Source of the DNA: Druceiella hillmani
Lineage: Eukaryota > Arthropoda > Insecta > Lepidoptera > Hepialidae
NCBI GenBank assembly: GCA_039881145.1
Contig: JAYKKI010000090.1
Span: 5,863,501 to 5,927,500, forward strand
DNA length: 64,000 nt
Direction: 5' to 3'
Below the pieces are notes generated by a model that was not told where the DNA came from, searched no databases, and worked only from the letters and a program-made list of their open reading frames with translations. The position numbers and the translations under genes were made by a program. Positions 1 through 48,800 of the stretch are shown piece by piece. How positions within the stretch are numbered: position 1 is the stretch's first letter; each line of letters begins with the position of its first letter.

Positions 1-202
1 GGGGCATTTGAATCACAACAATTATTTTTTTTACACATTCTGTGATATCCTCAAATGAGCCATAGGGTACTTGGCTTTTATTTGTTGCTTCTTCTGCGGC
101 CATCAGATAAAATTGAATGAATATTTCATTTACATAAAGTTAGATGTTGATGGGTACAAGATATGTTTTTAGTATGAAAAATTAGTAATTTTTGGTGAAC
201 CC

Positions 203-275
203 AGGGTTACCATATATATTAATTAGTCCAGACAATTCTGGCTTTTTGTCCTTCTGTCTGGACTTTGTCTGGATT
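203..275 (+). repeat. hAT-like transposon end (fragment)
   Basis: The stretch starts with CAGGGTTACCATA and is followed by imperfect repeats of GTCCAGAC and GTCTGGAC. That layout resembles the ends of many insect hAT-type elements (CAGGGTTGCCAT followed by GGAC/GTCC-rich sub-repeats). No partner end or transposase was found nearby, so it is probably a solo or truncated end. The assignment rests on pattern only. Confidence 0.35.
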
Positions 276-1260
276 TCTTGAGTTCAGGAAAAAGCAAATA
301 AAAAGTAAGAATCGTCAAAATTATTATTTTTAGAAGGCTAAATCATAATTATGTCTTAACAGTATTATAATTAAATTAAAATACTTACTTTGATATTTAA
401 CAATGAGAAAATATGCACCAACACTTATTTAACATTGTGATAATTCAGGAAATCAACAAAAATTTCGATAATTTGTTTTAATTATGTTTTAAAAATAGTT
501 TTATATCTTAATCGAAATATCAACTTGTATGTTAACCCGTCAGCATTTACACCTAGTTTTGTGACATGGACAAACATACTAAGTCTTAAAAGATCATGTG
601 ATATTTTAAATGTATATAAATAAATAAATAACTTTGAGGGTTTTGTTATCTTATGATTTAAAGAGAAAAAATATTAAATACAGATTTTTAATTGTATTTA
701 ACCAAAAATGTTAAGAAATAATTATTTTTATGAAGTATTTAATTAGTCTTCGTTTTTTGCTAGGTATTAAAATTAGCTATTTTTCTATATTTTTTTAGAC
801 TCTTGAAAATATTACCTTTTAATCTTAGTTTTCAATCGTTATTATTTTAGAAAAACTAAAAACGACATATATTTAACTAATCTAGTATCATCAGTTGCCC
901 ACAAATTTCTTCTATTCAAATGGGCTTCATGAAATCTATCGGTGTAGTAAAGGGAATCAAGTGAAGTTTTTATTTCCTTTAAACTTACTGGCAATCCAAA
1001 TATGTTGTAATGTACACCAATATTCAAATGTTGGTGTACAATGCAACCTCTTGACAGGTATCAGAGAAAATAAACTCTAGTAGTCTAAGGTGTATCAGCA
1101 TCTCAAGCCTCGTTGGCTGATCCCAGAGGTTGATGTATTACGTTATGACTGAGTGTCTTTATAATTCTTGAAGGCTACGTAATGGTTTAATGTGTTACAT
1201 AACCTTTCCCAATGTGACACCCTCGACATGTAATTACTACGTCATTTAGACTCGAGACGT

Positions 1261-1990
1261 GTCTGGCATAAAGACCTACTCTGTAAAGTAAAGGAAAAGC
1301 TTCCACACTCATTGTTCCCTATTATAGTCTCCTATCTAACTCAGAGAAAGTTTCAGATAAAGCAAGGGGATGCAAAATCTAGTCTGCACAATATCGAAGC
1401 TGGAGTCCCACAAGGTTCAGTCCTGGGACCAGTCTTGTATAATATCCTCACTTCCGATCTCCCTATCTCAGCAGATGTCACCATCGCAATTTATGCTGAT
1501 GACGTTGCTTATTTGGCAAAAGCTAAAGATACAGATTCTGCCAGCAACAAGCTCCAAGTATTGCTCGATAAAATGTATACCTGGTTGCATAAATTATGCA
1601 TCCGTGCCAGCTTACAAAAATTGACCTACATCACGTTTATATTAAGGAGAGGCAATTGTCTCGAAGTGAAACTAGGAATCAACACTTTACCACACACTGA
1701 TTGTGTTAAATATCTGGGCTTCCACCTAGATACAAGGCTTACCTGGAAAACTCACATCAATTAAATATCAGCTACAAAAACCTGCATTGGTTGTTGGGTC
1801 GTAACACTGTGCTATCGGTGGACAATAAACTAATATTATACAGCTCACTCCTCAAACCCATATGGACATACGGTATTCAGCTGTGGGGCATGGCCAGTAA
1901 TAGCAACATAATGTGTCACCAAAAAGCTCAAAATATAATTCTAAAAAACATAGTCAGTGAACCTCACAGGGAATTGTGAAATTCACGAAT
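1261..1990 (+). pseudogene. Jockey-like non-LTR retrotransposon, reverse transcriptase remnant
   Basis: An open frame from about 1261 to 1764 reads the core of a reverse transcriptase. It contains VWH, then GVPQGSVLGPVLYN (the conserved primer-grip side motif), then YADDV with the catalytic aspartates, then KYLGFHLDTRLTW, the usual region after the active site in jockey-clade elements. A frameshift near 1764-1790 moves the thumb/connection part (LKPIWTYGIQLWG) into another frame, and it ends at a stop near 1979. There is no endonuclease domain upstream and no poly-A tail, so both ends are lost. It lies in the sense direction in the presumed intron of the HERC4-like gene. The clade assignment is from family knowledge; inactivity follows from the frameshift. 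Confidence 0.85.
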
Positions 1991-2539
1991 ACCCCAACAT
2001 TCCCACCATACTAGAGGAGATTAACAGATTCAGAAAAATATACAAAGAATTTTAATTTGTGCATTTTAATTGATATCGAAATATGCCATTTCCATAATGA
2101 ATATTAGCTTGATAGGACATCTTTATTTATGGTTATTAAATATTTTAAAATGTCTATTGAATTTGGTATAATTTTAAGCATATTTATGAATTCTGACATA
2201 ATAAGCATATTTATGAATACTGACTAATTAAGCATATTTATCATTATGACTCTGCTCTAAAGCTGAAGAATGTGTCGCAAGATATGTGTTGCATTTGGAA
2301 ATGTGCTGAAAGAACAGACTACATAGAAATGGTTTCAAAAATTATCTTGTGCAGATGATTTACTTGAAGACACATTATGTTTAGGACGACTCTATTTTAT
2401 TGATGAAAAAGAGTACCATTGTTGAATCAAATTCACCTGCAACATGTCAAGAATATTCTAAAATGCTTAAAGTCAGTGTTTTTACAAATTGTTACTTGAA
2501 AATTGTATGTATCATGTAAAGATAAATTTAATATGAGAA

Positions 2540-3100
2540 ATTATTCTTGAACTATTGTTTAAAACTGGTTTAGAAAAGTATGAAAATACCAAACTTAGTG
2601 AAGATCAGTGTGCGGGATGTCCCTCAACAGTGACAACTAAAGATAACACTGCATGGCTCATGGAAAAGACTAAAAATAGAATAAGTTATCAGCAGATTCA
2701 GTCAACTTTAGGTATGAGTATGAGTAGAGTACAGAACATCGACGTGAACATACGTCAAGAAACTTAGTATTAGATGAACACGCCATAATTTGACAGAAGC
2801 CCAAAAATGCCATCAACGACATGGTATTGCGAAATGTCACATTGATCGGTGTTGTGAATTTGACAAAGGTCTCTCATGTGTTGTATTTGAGATGGTTGAC
2901 GAAGGATGAATATACTGTTTCAAACCCGAAACTAAGCGGCAGTCTTTTCAGTTGTATTCCTTCTAAACAGTTACTTAGGAAGGCGAAGAAAGGACAACGA
3001 GCCAGGAAAAGGTGGTTGTCTTGTTCTTTGCTTGGGTGGGTTATTATGTAACGATTCTTCTAGGAATAAAAAAAACAATTACTACAGACAATCAGCGTGG
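2540..3100 (+). pseudogene. Mariner transposase remnant (copy 1)
   Basis: The frame at 2555-2767 reads CPSTVTTKDN and then an HTH-like QQIQSTLGMSMSRVQ, matching the second helix-turn-helix region of mariner transposases (GRPSTATTEDN, then QQIRTSLGIGMSQV). Further fragments in other frames, to about 3090, match the stretch before and at the catalytic core (a GKGGCLVL-like segment, then NYYR). Several stops and frameshifts break it. The copy at 23900-24760 is of the same kind. The D,D(34)D catalytic residues are not all visible here. Confidence 0.7.
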
Positions 3101-3140
3101 AAAAAGTTCGAGAGCAACATCTTCACAGTAGAATCCTGTT

Positions 3141-3612
3141 TCCAAAGAAATCTTCTGTTTTTGATGTCATTTACCCTTGTCTCGAAAAGAAAAACTGTAT
3201 CTTTTCCAAAAATTATCCAATTTTAATAATTTTTTCGGTGTTTTCTTAATAAAAACTTGTACAAGGATAATAAAATACAAAGAAAATTATGCAAATATAT
3301 ATTGTGAACAAAAATTATAACAAAAACTGAAATCAAGGTCACATCGTATTTTCGCAGTCCTGTACAGCCTCCGTATCAGCAAAATAATTGTTATCGTCAC
3401 TATTATCACTATCACTCAAAATTCGCATTACGCCAAATTGTGTGCGCACCACAATGTCATTGCCACTATCACTTTCTTCACAATTTAAAAAACGATCATT
3501 TTCACTCAAGTTATTTTCGTATTCTGACATTATGGGTTAAAAATTTTCTTTTCCTGGATCCGTTTTATACCGTAATTACTAATAATATTATAATTTGAAC
3601 TTTATGTAACAT
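3141..3612 (-). mobile_element. piggyBac-like MITE, truncated copy, with a 63-codon acidic ORF
   Basis: This is an end-truncated, inverted copy of the element at 48995-49606. Similarity begins at CCAAAGAAATCTT (3141) and stops near GTTACATAAAG (minus strand, near 3612), so neither terminal inverted repeat is left. On the minus strand it keeps a 63-codon ORF (3530-3339) rich in Ser, Asp, Glu and Asn, with FGVMRILSDSDNSDDNNYF. That looks like the acidic N-terminal tail of piggyBac-type transposases. The ORF then runs straight into 3' non-coding sequence, so the transposase body is deleted. Confidence 0.65.
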
Positions 3613-4262
3613 TATATAACTAATATTATATAACTGTTATGTTAAAGTAGATGTTGAAAGATGTTATAAGTCTAATGTTATACGTTTTCTTTAAAAAATA
3701 TATTTACGAAGTTATTTCATGATAGCAAAAGGTAGAATATTGTGAACGTGATTATTTTAATGAATGAAGTTATTTCTGAAAATTGTTGTCTACGTTTAAG
3801 TTATTCATTAACAAAGCCCCAAGAACTTTTTTGATTATCTAATACATAAAAGATATTTCAGTTGTTTCTTTGTATTTCAATTATGTATCATCTTATTATT
3901 CTTAACATAATGGTTTATAAGAACTATACTTGTATTGCGAACTGAAACGTCATGCAGGCGCTACACTCGAATTGTGCAGACTTCACTTGTACTCTAAAAT
4001 GAGAGAAAGGACTTTAATTGATATTGTGTGTCCTAATGTGCCAAATTAAAAATAATTTAAGTCGTGCTTCTGCTATCATAAATGGATTTGTATTCAAACT
4101 AGGTTGTGAAAGTTGAAAAAATTCTACAATTGCTTACTTTGATAAGGAACTTAAAAATCTATAATTGTTTAGTTTGATAAGGAACACTTGTAAAGCGAGG
4201 AATTCACTCATTAAAGATTTAATTTTTAAACAGTTTTGACACTATTATATTATAACTGATTA

Positions 4263-4481
4263 ATGTCTATTCCTCAGTCTGTGCAGAAAATGAAAAGATT
4301 TAAAAGTTGCTCGCCAACAAGAAGGTATACGGCAACCCCTAGCACCAGCCAGCCAAGTTCCTTTCCCTACCCTCACGCTTCCAGACGAGATTCCAAAATA
4401 TCTAAGCAAAAGAAGGCAATTGTATCATTTTATTCTTTTGCAATTCTTTTATATTATTTCTTCCATAGTTACAATTTATAG
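4263..4481 (+). other. Unassigned short ORF
   Basis: This 72-codon open frame has a serine-, proline- and lysine-rich first part (SPTRRYTATPSTSQPSSF) and a hydrophobic end. It is less AT-rich than its surroundings and could be a transposon fragment or a chance ORF. A CAG and a GTATAC lie suitably for a small exon, but the result would not fit the HERC4 protein. No family recognised. Confidence 0.15.
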
Positions 4482-4631
4482 CGTTATTTATGAGGATAAT
4501 ACTGAAAGTTTTCAAATCCACAGAATGCCTAATTTTTTACATAGGGAGATACATACTGTAGGAAATGGGTCACGCTTAACAAATTTTAAGCTATGAAATA
4601 TTTGTTAATTCTTTTGTTACATTATGCAGGA

Positions 4632-4700
4632 TAGAATGATTTTATTGTTTGTCCGTCTGTCGTGGTCTTATAGTTTCTACGATTTCAGACCTAATTATAT
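4632..4700 (+). repeat. Interspersed repeat fragment (GTCCGTCTGTC type)
   Basis: GTCCGTCTGTC followed by a TTTCTAC and a pyrimidine/purine-mixed stretch also occurs at about 15930-15980. Repeats with a GGGTTCC box followed by GTCCGTCTGTC are frequent in insect genomes. Only a part is present here. Confidence 0.4.
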
Positions 4701-6099
4701 AAAGTTATTACATGTCATATATGTGCTACATAGTATAGGAGATGCTTTAGGAAGAGATCTCAATCACTCAAATGCCCAGGACTAATTAGTGAATTGGTGC
4801 AGTATGCACCAAACAAGGGAAGCATACGTTTCAAGGGAAGCATACGGCTCGATATTGAACCCTCAGGCAATCTTCAGCAATTTGTGTTGGCTTGATACCG
4901 GGCCATCGAGCGCTTAATATTAACAACATATAACATTTTTAATAGGTAATTATTTTTCTCACTCTCATCGAGTGGAGTGTCATAACAAGTGGAAAACAAA
5001 ACTCAATCGGGATCAACTGACAGATCATTGTTGTGCTTCTATGTGACATCTCATAGCAGCAGAAATTTAAATGTCAACTCCATTTGTTTAAAGATAGTCT
5101 TGATTGACCAATACTTGAAAGTATCTTGCCCGTATTTTTATATCTTTAAGCTCCATGTCTATTGTCTGGAATTTTATGAGCATTATGGACTTAAAATTAG
5201 AATAACAGTTTTTCAAATATCTAAATAAATGACATATTTAAACTGAAATTTGCATCAATATGGTGATATAATGTTGTTTTTAATGCGCCAAATAATTTTT
5301 GATCAAAATCTCAACTCAAGGGTTGAATGGATAAAAATAACTTATATCTTAAATTAGACTTTAATCTTAATCTCTGTAAGTCTCGTCAATTTCAATTGGG
5401 ATAAATCGACAAATAGATCGGGACAAAAGGTAGGAATATTTTGATTAAAACTATGAGAATCTTACTAGAGAAATTCTTATTTTAGTAAAGTCTCAAGTAG
5501 TTTTTCTGTGATCTTTTAACAAACAGATACATAAATAGAATAAAATCTAAAAAATACATTTGCCTTTTACTTATTCGCAGCCATAAAATTTTTCAAAAAT
5601 ATTAAGACTGAAAATGGTACACAATGTGTTCACTCTCCTCCCATTTCCAAACAAGACTATGTAAAACTCTGGAAAAATTTCCAGAAATAGGTTTTGATGA
5701 ATACTTTCAAATGAAATTGTTTCGAGTAACCCAATTTCATTAGTTTTGTGGCAATAAAACTATAAACTCTAAACTCTATCTTAAAATATAAAAAAAAGAT
5801 TTAAAATTTCTTTTGTCTATTCCCATTATTTTAATGAAACTTTGGTAATTCTATCAAAAAACTATTAAGGTTAACTAAAGGTAATGAAAGAAATAATAAC
5901 AGGAACTAATAGCATATTCGCAGTGAAATTTAGGAAAATCCTGGGAGCAAACTTAAAATATTAAGAGATAATATTTGATCTTGTCATACCAAGTGTATCT
6001 TTCAAGCAGCACCCATGTAAGGCATTTAAATCCAAGTACACTTGTGTGTTCCATTAAATGTTACTTTTGAATATTCTTCAAGTCACCAAGTGTTATAGA

Positions 6100-7560
6100 C
6101 ACTCTTCAGTTTTCTACCATGAAACTTGTAACTTTAAAACTACTTTACATCCCAAAGAATGTATTAAAACACACATTAGTCAATTTGAAATAATTATATA
6201 AATATTACAACCAAAATTAGATTACTACTGGAATCCATTGTTTCGAGTAACATTTAATTTTTAAGTGTAACAACTACAATGACAATTACATTTCTACCAT
6301 GAAATTTGAAAATCGAAAACTGTTTTGCATCCCAAAGAATATTTTAAAATATGCCACACTTTAGTCAATTTTAAATAACTATATAAATATTACAATCTAA
6401 ATTATATTTTGGAATCTATTGTTTTGAAAAACATTTATATTTCTACAATGAAACTTGCAAATTCAAAACTGCTTTGCGTCCCAAATAATGTTTTAAAATG
6501 TACCACACATTATTCAATTTTAAATAACTATATAAACATTACAATCAAAATTAGATTACTTCTGGAATCTATTGTTTTGAATAACATTTAATTTTCAAGT
6601 GTGACTATTACAATGACTGTTTACTTTTTTACCATGAAACTTGCAGCTTCAATACTGTTTTACATCCCAAAGAATATTTTAAAATATACCGCACTTTAGT
6701 CAATTTTAAATAACTATATTAATATTACAATCTAAATTATATTTTGGAATCTATTGTTTTGAAAAAAATTTATATTTTTACAATGAAACTTGCAAATTCA
6801 AAACTGCTTTGCGTCCCAAATAATGTTTTAAAATATACCACACATTATTCAATTTTAAATAACTATATAAATTAATTTTAAATAACATTACAATCAAAAT
6901 TAGATTACTTCTAGAATCTATTGTTTTGAATGGCATTTAATTTTCAAGTGTAACTACTATAATGACAGTTTACTTTTTTACCATGAAACTTGCAGCTTCA
7001 ATACTGTTTTGCATCCCAAAGAATGTTTTAAAATATACCACTCATTACTCAATTTTAAATAATTATACACGGCATCCGGAATTGATGTTGGACAAAGAAA
7101 GACATTACTCGTTGGCTATAAAGGAATAAATTGTCGTTGAAATAAAACACGCCTTTTTTCTAATTGAGTGTAAAAAAAATATTACACCTAATTCTTTTTA
7201 TCACACCCAATACTTACCCGGAGTGCGGTTTTTCAGTGGCGATGTCTTTGTAACTGTTCGCGGGTTATTCCCCCACATGGCAGTGAACAATGTACGCAAG
7301 TATCGTGTGTATGAAAAAGATGACAAATAATTATGTATATTATTTTCAATTTTCGGAAAAAAGGCATCTTTTAAACTTTATGTTAACGAAAATCAACTAT
7401 TTTTCAGTCTAGGAACGTATTTCTTTGTCTGACACTTATTCCTGGACACCGTGTATAAACATTACAATCAAAATTAGATTATTTCTGGAATCTATTGTAT
7501 TTAATAACATTTAATTTTCGAGTGTAAATGCTACAATGACAATTAACATATCATTGCAAT
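6100..7560. repeat. Dimeric tandem satellite array, interrupted by a MITE
   Basis: Diverged units start at ACCATGAAAC or ACAATGAAAC at 6116, 6296, 6445, 6631, 6780 and 6980. Each carries CATCCCAAAGAAT or GTCCCAAATAATG, then CAATTTTAAATAACTATA. Spacings are 180, 149, 186, 149 and 200 bp. Long and short units alternate, so the true period is a dimer of about 335 bp (6296 to 6631, and 6445 to 6780). The last unit is split by an inserted element at 7068-7453 and resumes at 7456. Confidence 0.85.
7068..7453. mobile_element. TA-flanked MITE (386 bp) with ~38 bp terminal inverted repeats
   Basis: The left end reads CACGGCATCCGGAATTGATG and the right end, reverse complemented, CACGGTGTCCAGGAATAAGT. 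The match continues through GACAAAGAAA on both sides. TA lies on each flank (7066-7067 and 7454-7455), the duplication expected for Tc1/mariner-superfamily insertions. The satellite unit around it reads ACTATATAAACATTACAATC in other copies, so removing the element and one TA restores the unit. There is no transposase frame inside. Confidence 0.85.
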
Positions 7561-8032
7561 ATTTACACTTGAAAATTTGCAAATCGAAATATGACAAGAA
7601 GCTGAACATGTCACAAATTTTTACATATTTAGGAAGAATAATAGTGGGAATATGTTTAATTTCTAGCGTAAATGTAACTTTAAATATTCATTATGAATAC
7701 ATTAACAATAATATGGTAATCAAATATACAGTCTAAAGTATGTTTTTTTTAAAGAGCGGAACAGAAGTTATAATAAATTCAGATTATTGATTTGAGTCAT
7801 TTCAGAGTGCAGCGATTTTATTCTAAATACCTTATGAGTAGGATTGTGACTCGTTATGGAGTTATTTGAACTTTGTAGATGAAAAAATTTCATACAGTTA
7901 ATTATAAGTTCATTCAACCTACTGCTGACATAGAGTACGGTCACATTTTATGTTTAAGAAGAATGTTATTGAATGTTAAAGAGGCAATGAACAGAGGGCA
8001 GCTCCTTATTAAAGTAACTTGATAATGCTTTA

Positions 8033-8125
8033 TGTCTATACTATTATAAATGGAACAAAATATGTTTATTGTATATAGATTATAATCTTCAAAACTAGTG
8101 GACCGATTTTGATGAAATGTTTACA
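8033..8125 (+). repeat. Interspersed repeat fragment (ACCGATTTTGATGAAA type)
   Basis: CTATACTATTATAAATGG is followed about 65 bp later by CTAGTGGACCGATTTTGATG. This pairing is common in dispersed, often Helitron-related, repeats of insects. Only one end is visible and no hairpin or CTRR terminus was identified. Confidence 0.3.
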
Positions 8126-8353
8126 CATGTAAATGTTACTTCTTCAGTATGGTTATAGGCTATTTATTACGCCATATCAAAAGGAAGTTGAACAGTAACG
8201 ATAAATGTTTAAAAAGTACCTTTTATTGTTTTTACCTATGTAGTTAATTATTATATATAATTATAGTAGTAAACGGTCGATCTATATAAACTCGCTGTCA
8301 CGGGTTGAACAAATTTAAGAACAACTGTGAGTTTTGTGTTAAAGTGCATGACG

Positions 8354-8487
8354 TATCTAGTATTAGTGACTGTCTAAAGTTCTCTGTAAAATTACTGTGC
8401 GTATTGTTCTAATAATCACATATCTAGTATTAGTGACTGTCTAAAGTTCTCAGTAAAAGTACTGTGCGCATTGTTCTAATAATTGGT
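8354..8487. repeat. 67 bp tandem duplication
   Basis: The unit begins TATCTAGTATTAGTGACTGT at 8354 and again at 8421, with few differences, and ends in TTGTTCTAATAAT. It lies about 90 bp in front of the first visible HERC4 exon acceptor. Confidence 0.85.
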
Positions 8488-8574
8488 AATATAATATACA
8501 AAATTTATAAAATTAATAATAATTGTTTTGTATATAGATTATGTAGCAATTAATGTTAGTAATTATAATTTCAG

Positions 8575-45610
<37,036 letters not shown>

Positions 45611-45870
45611 CACGCCACACCTTACTTTTTATACTATACGTTTTCATATTGTATTTAAATGAGGTCACAAAGTGTCACTTTCAGCGAATGTGCTGTTTGC
45701 TGAATGGTAGGCTGAGAAATGTCAATCAGACATTAGTAATTGCTTTTAGCTATTATTACTTTAAGTATTGGGATTCTAATTATTTATTACTCTTAAGGAT
45801 TGTTAATGAGGAATTTTATTTGATTAAATATTTTCAAAATTTTTAAATAAAGAAATATGTATACTTTTTG
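45611..45870 (+). terminator. HERC4-like 3' UTR with poly(A) signal
   Basis: The first AATAAA after the stop lies at 45846-45851, about 240 bp downstream, and is followed by a T-rich stretch (TACTTTTTGTCTCGTT). The 3' end is predicted near 45870. Confidence 0.6.
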
Positions 45871-48800
45871 TCTCGTTGACGTATTTAAAAATACAATGTA
45901 CCAATAACCAGCTATGTTTTGTAGTACTGTGAAAAACTGTATATACAATAGGAAATCATCTGATTTTTAAAATATGCTACCATTCCCTTATTAAATAAAT
46001 ATTAATAGATTTATCTATAATGTTATTATGTAATATGACATGCCGGTAGATGTTGCCGTTATTTAGATGCTTCGTTATAACTGATGAACTTCTTTATGAA
46101 TTATTCATTGAGAGTTGGCATTTAATTGTAGATAGTAATTAGAAATCAAATTAGGAGCACCTTTAAAGAAATTATCGTGTTTCCAACATTTTTTTATTGC
46201 CTTGGATTAGGGCAGGTTTGTAATATATAATTGTATTCATTTAAGACACCCAAAGTATATCTCAAAAACGTAGAATATTTATAATGAATCAATTTTATTT
46301 GATTATAGTAGTAACAAAGATTAGCTTCAATCATTTTTCTCGTTTTGAATGATACATTCGATATTTCATTTCATTTTTTTTAAATAATTTACATATCTAT
46401 AGTCCTTTCTATGAGTAATGTATATTGCACCTAGTGTCAGTGGTGAAAGATATATCATTGATTTTGAAAGGTAGGGGTAAGATGGGAATTGAAATTGCGA
46501 TGGAAACTATTGTGGAGACATAATACCATTTCCAGTTGAATTATCGTAGAATGATAATAAAATTTTTGACTTTTTCCCGGACTATGGCAAAGCCAAAAGG
46601 GGTTTATGAATTGGGTAGTCTTTGTATGTAAGTCAATCTATTCCTTTGCTATGATTAAATTATTTGAATGAATCTATAAAATTAGGTATCGTACAATTTG
46701 TTTTGATTGTCCATTTGCCATACAATTTATTTTATAATACAAACGTAATACCACAGTAAATTAATAATCTTTGACTTATATTTCTTATAAGCTTTGAAAA
46801 TAGATAATAATGGCTTTTATAAAAGAATTTTTGAGAACACTCTATAATTAAAATATTGTTCCGGTATAGTATTTGTCACGAAGAGTCTAGGAACAATATT
46901 ATTAAAAAATAATATGTAAATTAAATATATTTCTACAAACAAATTTGTCTATTACATCAATATTACAAGACAAACTATTTATAAAATACCCTAAACGTGG
47001 AAAAAGATAAAAGAATTTTTCTATAGAAAAGATCGTTTGGATGGTGTCTGGTGATTTTATCTCATCTACGTTTGTTTCATTTATTGTTAAAACGAATTCC
47101 ATTAAGTTCACAAGATGTCACTTTCATAATTTCTTCGGGTTTTCAAAATTTTCTAGACATGTGACAGCTCTATAATATTGAATTATGAAATATAGTTTTA
47201 GAAAAATATTGTTTTGAAAGAAAGTAATGTTTAAATAGTTATTTCTGTTTGAAGCAAATTTCCATTCTAATAATATATTTTTTCTTACGTGCAACACAGA
47301 TGAACAACTTTTGTAGGCAGTGGCTGACAACTGCCGATTTTTGTGGGACAAGTCAATCTGAATTTCCACCACAAGTCCAGACATATGCTCCGCCCACTAA
47401 ATGTCTATCCTGCCATCTTCATTACCTCGTCTTCAGTTGAATTTTTTTTCTTTTCTCCGTTAGTGCTTTTTCACTAGTAACTTTCGGACTGGTGAGACTA
47501 GGCCTGAGTCGCTCCGGTTTTTTTGTTAACTTTTTATGTGATGTGTGCATTCAAGTTTTAAATATCATATGTTCTATTTTCTCCAATTACTGTCAGTCGC
47601 CTCTATTGCGTGTTACTTTGAATATTGAATCTGAACATAAGTAAGAAATTACCTTTTAGGTTTCAAATAAGAAATAAGTATGATATGAGGCATATTCAAT
47701 ACTTAAATTACACAAGGAAAAGACATTGAATATTCTTCTTGCTCAAATACCTACTCATTTCGGCGCTAGGCCTTGTTATTTATTCTGTTAATTTCAAGCA
47801 TTTCGCTATTAGGGAATACTCTGCTTTAAAAGTGGATTTAATCCTTTATTGTTACCTATCTTAAACAGTAGAAAAAATGTGTCAGTAGCCATGACAATCT
47901 GAATTAAATCTTATGTGTCAAACCACGTAAACTCATTGATATTAGTTTTTACTAGGGGAACATTAGTGTTTTCTCCCTGTGCTAGAAATTATTAATTTAT
48001 ACGTCCTGGTTTTAAAGATGAATCAGTGGAAATTGCGTCAAATTTTCCAAGCAGAACATATTTTAAATAATATTTTTTGATACCGCTATGTTACATCATA
48101 ATAGACTCTGCTCACTAAGAATTGAAGACTTGTCTTTTTACTGCATAAAGGTAATAGAAATATAGTCACAAAATTAATAGTTTTAATATGAAGGTACCTT
48201 TTATATTCTAGTTATGGAAACTATGTGTTGATCGAGTGACAAAAAATCTACACCCAAAAATATTTTTTATATTAATAAAATTTGTTTCGAGGTATAATGT
48301 TTAAAAAAATTTTAAAATATGAAAGGATCTCGTATCTGTTTAAGGATATAATAATTAATTTAATGTTACCATTATTTCTGCTTTTAACTACGTCTTTTGT
48401 TGTTATCTAAACTATTTTGTTTTTGGTGTTTTTTAACACGTACACGTACATAACGTGAAAAGCAGTCATATATATGGAAAGTTGGTGTGGGGTTTTCTAC
48501 TGTTAGTACTGTCAACTGATGTCTATCAACATGTAAAACAAATTATCGGCGCGTTGACAATAAGTTTTGATATTAACGGTTGATAAATATGTTATTTTAA
48601 AAAATCGCTTTCACATTTTAATAATAAGGTTTTCGCATTTACTTGGCATATTAAAATTTGTTTCATGTTATTTGTTATAATGATGGAAATAAATTGTTTT
48701 CGTATTTTTGGAAGTTTGTATTAATTGATTTTATGTAGTTTTTGTTTACAATCTCAACATTTGTCTCAAAGTTATTATGTACTCTTATCACAGTAAATGA

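Larger units (their letters stand above)
1..8574. other. Upstream intron or 5' flank of the HERC4-like gene, filled with repeats
   Basis: No exon of the HERC4-like gene was found here. I looked for RCC1-repeat coding motifs (a GQLG-like tetrapeptide next to an acceptor or donor) and saw none. The stretch ends in the acceptor at 8571-8574, and exon 1 of the visible chain begins in phase 0, so it is most likely an intron that continues to the left of the window. It contains a hAT-like end, a jockey-like remnant, a mariner remnant, a piggyBac remnant, a dimeric satellite array with a MITE inside it, and a small tandem duplication, each listed separately. Positions 270-1260, 3613-6050 and 7560-8350 hold AT-rich DNA in which I recognise little else. 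Confidence 0.6.

Noticed and set aside
1..8574. RCC1-repeat exons of the HERC4-like gene
   Set aside because: I looked for GQLG and related motifs with splice sites and found none; a GGGCAGCTCC at 7993 reads RGQLL but has no RCC1 context.
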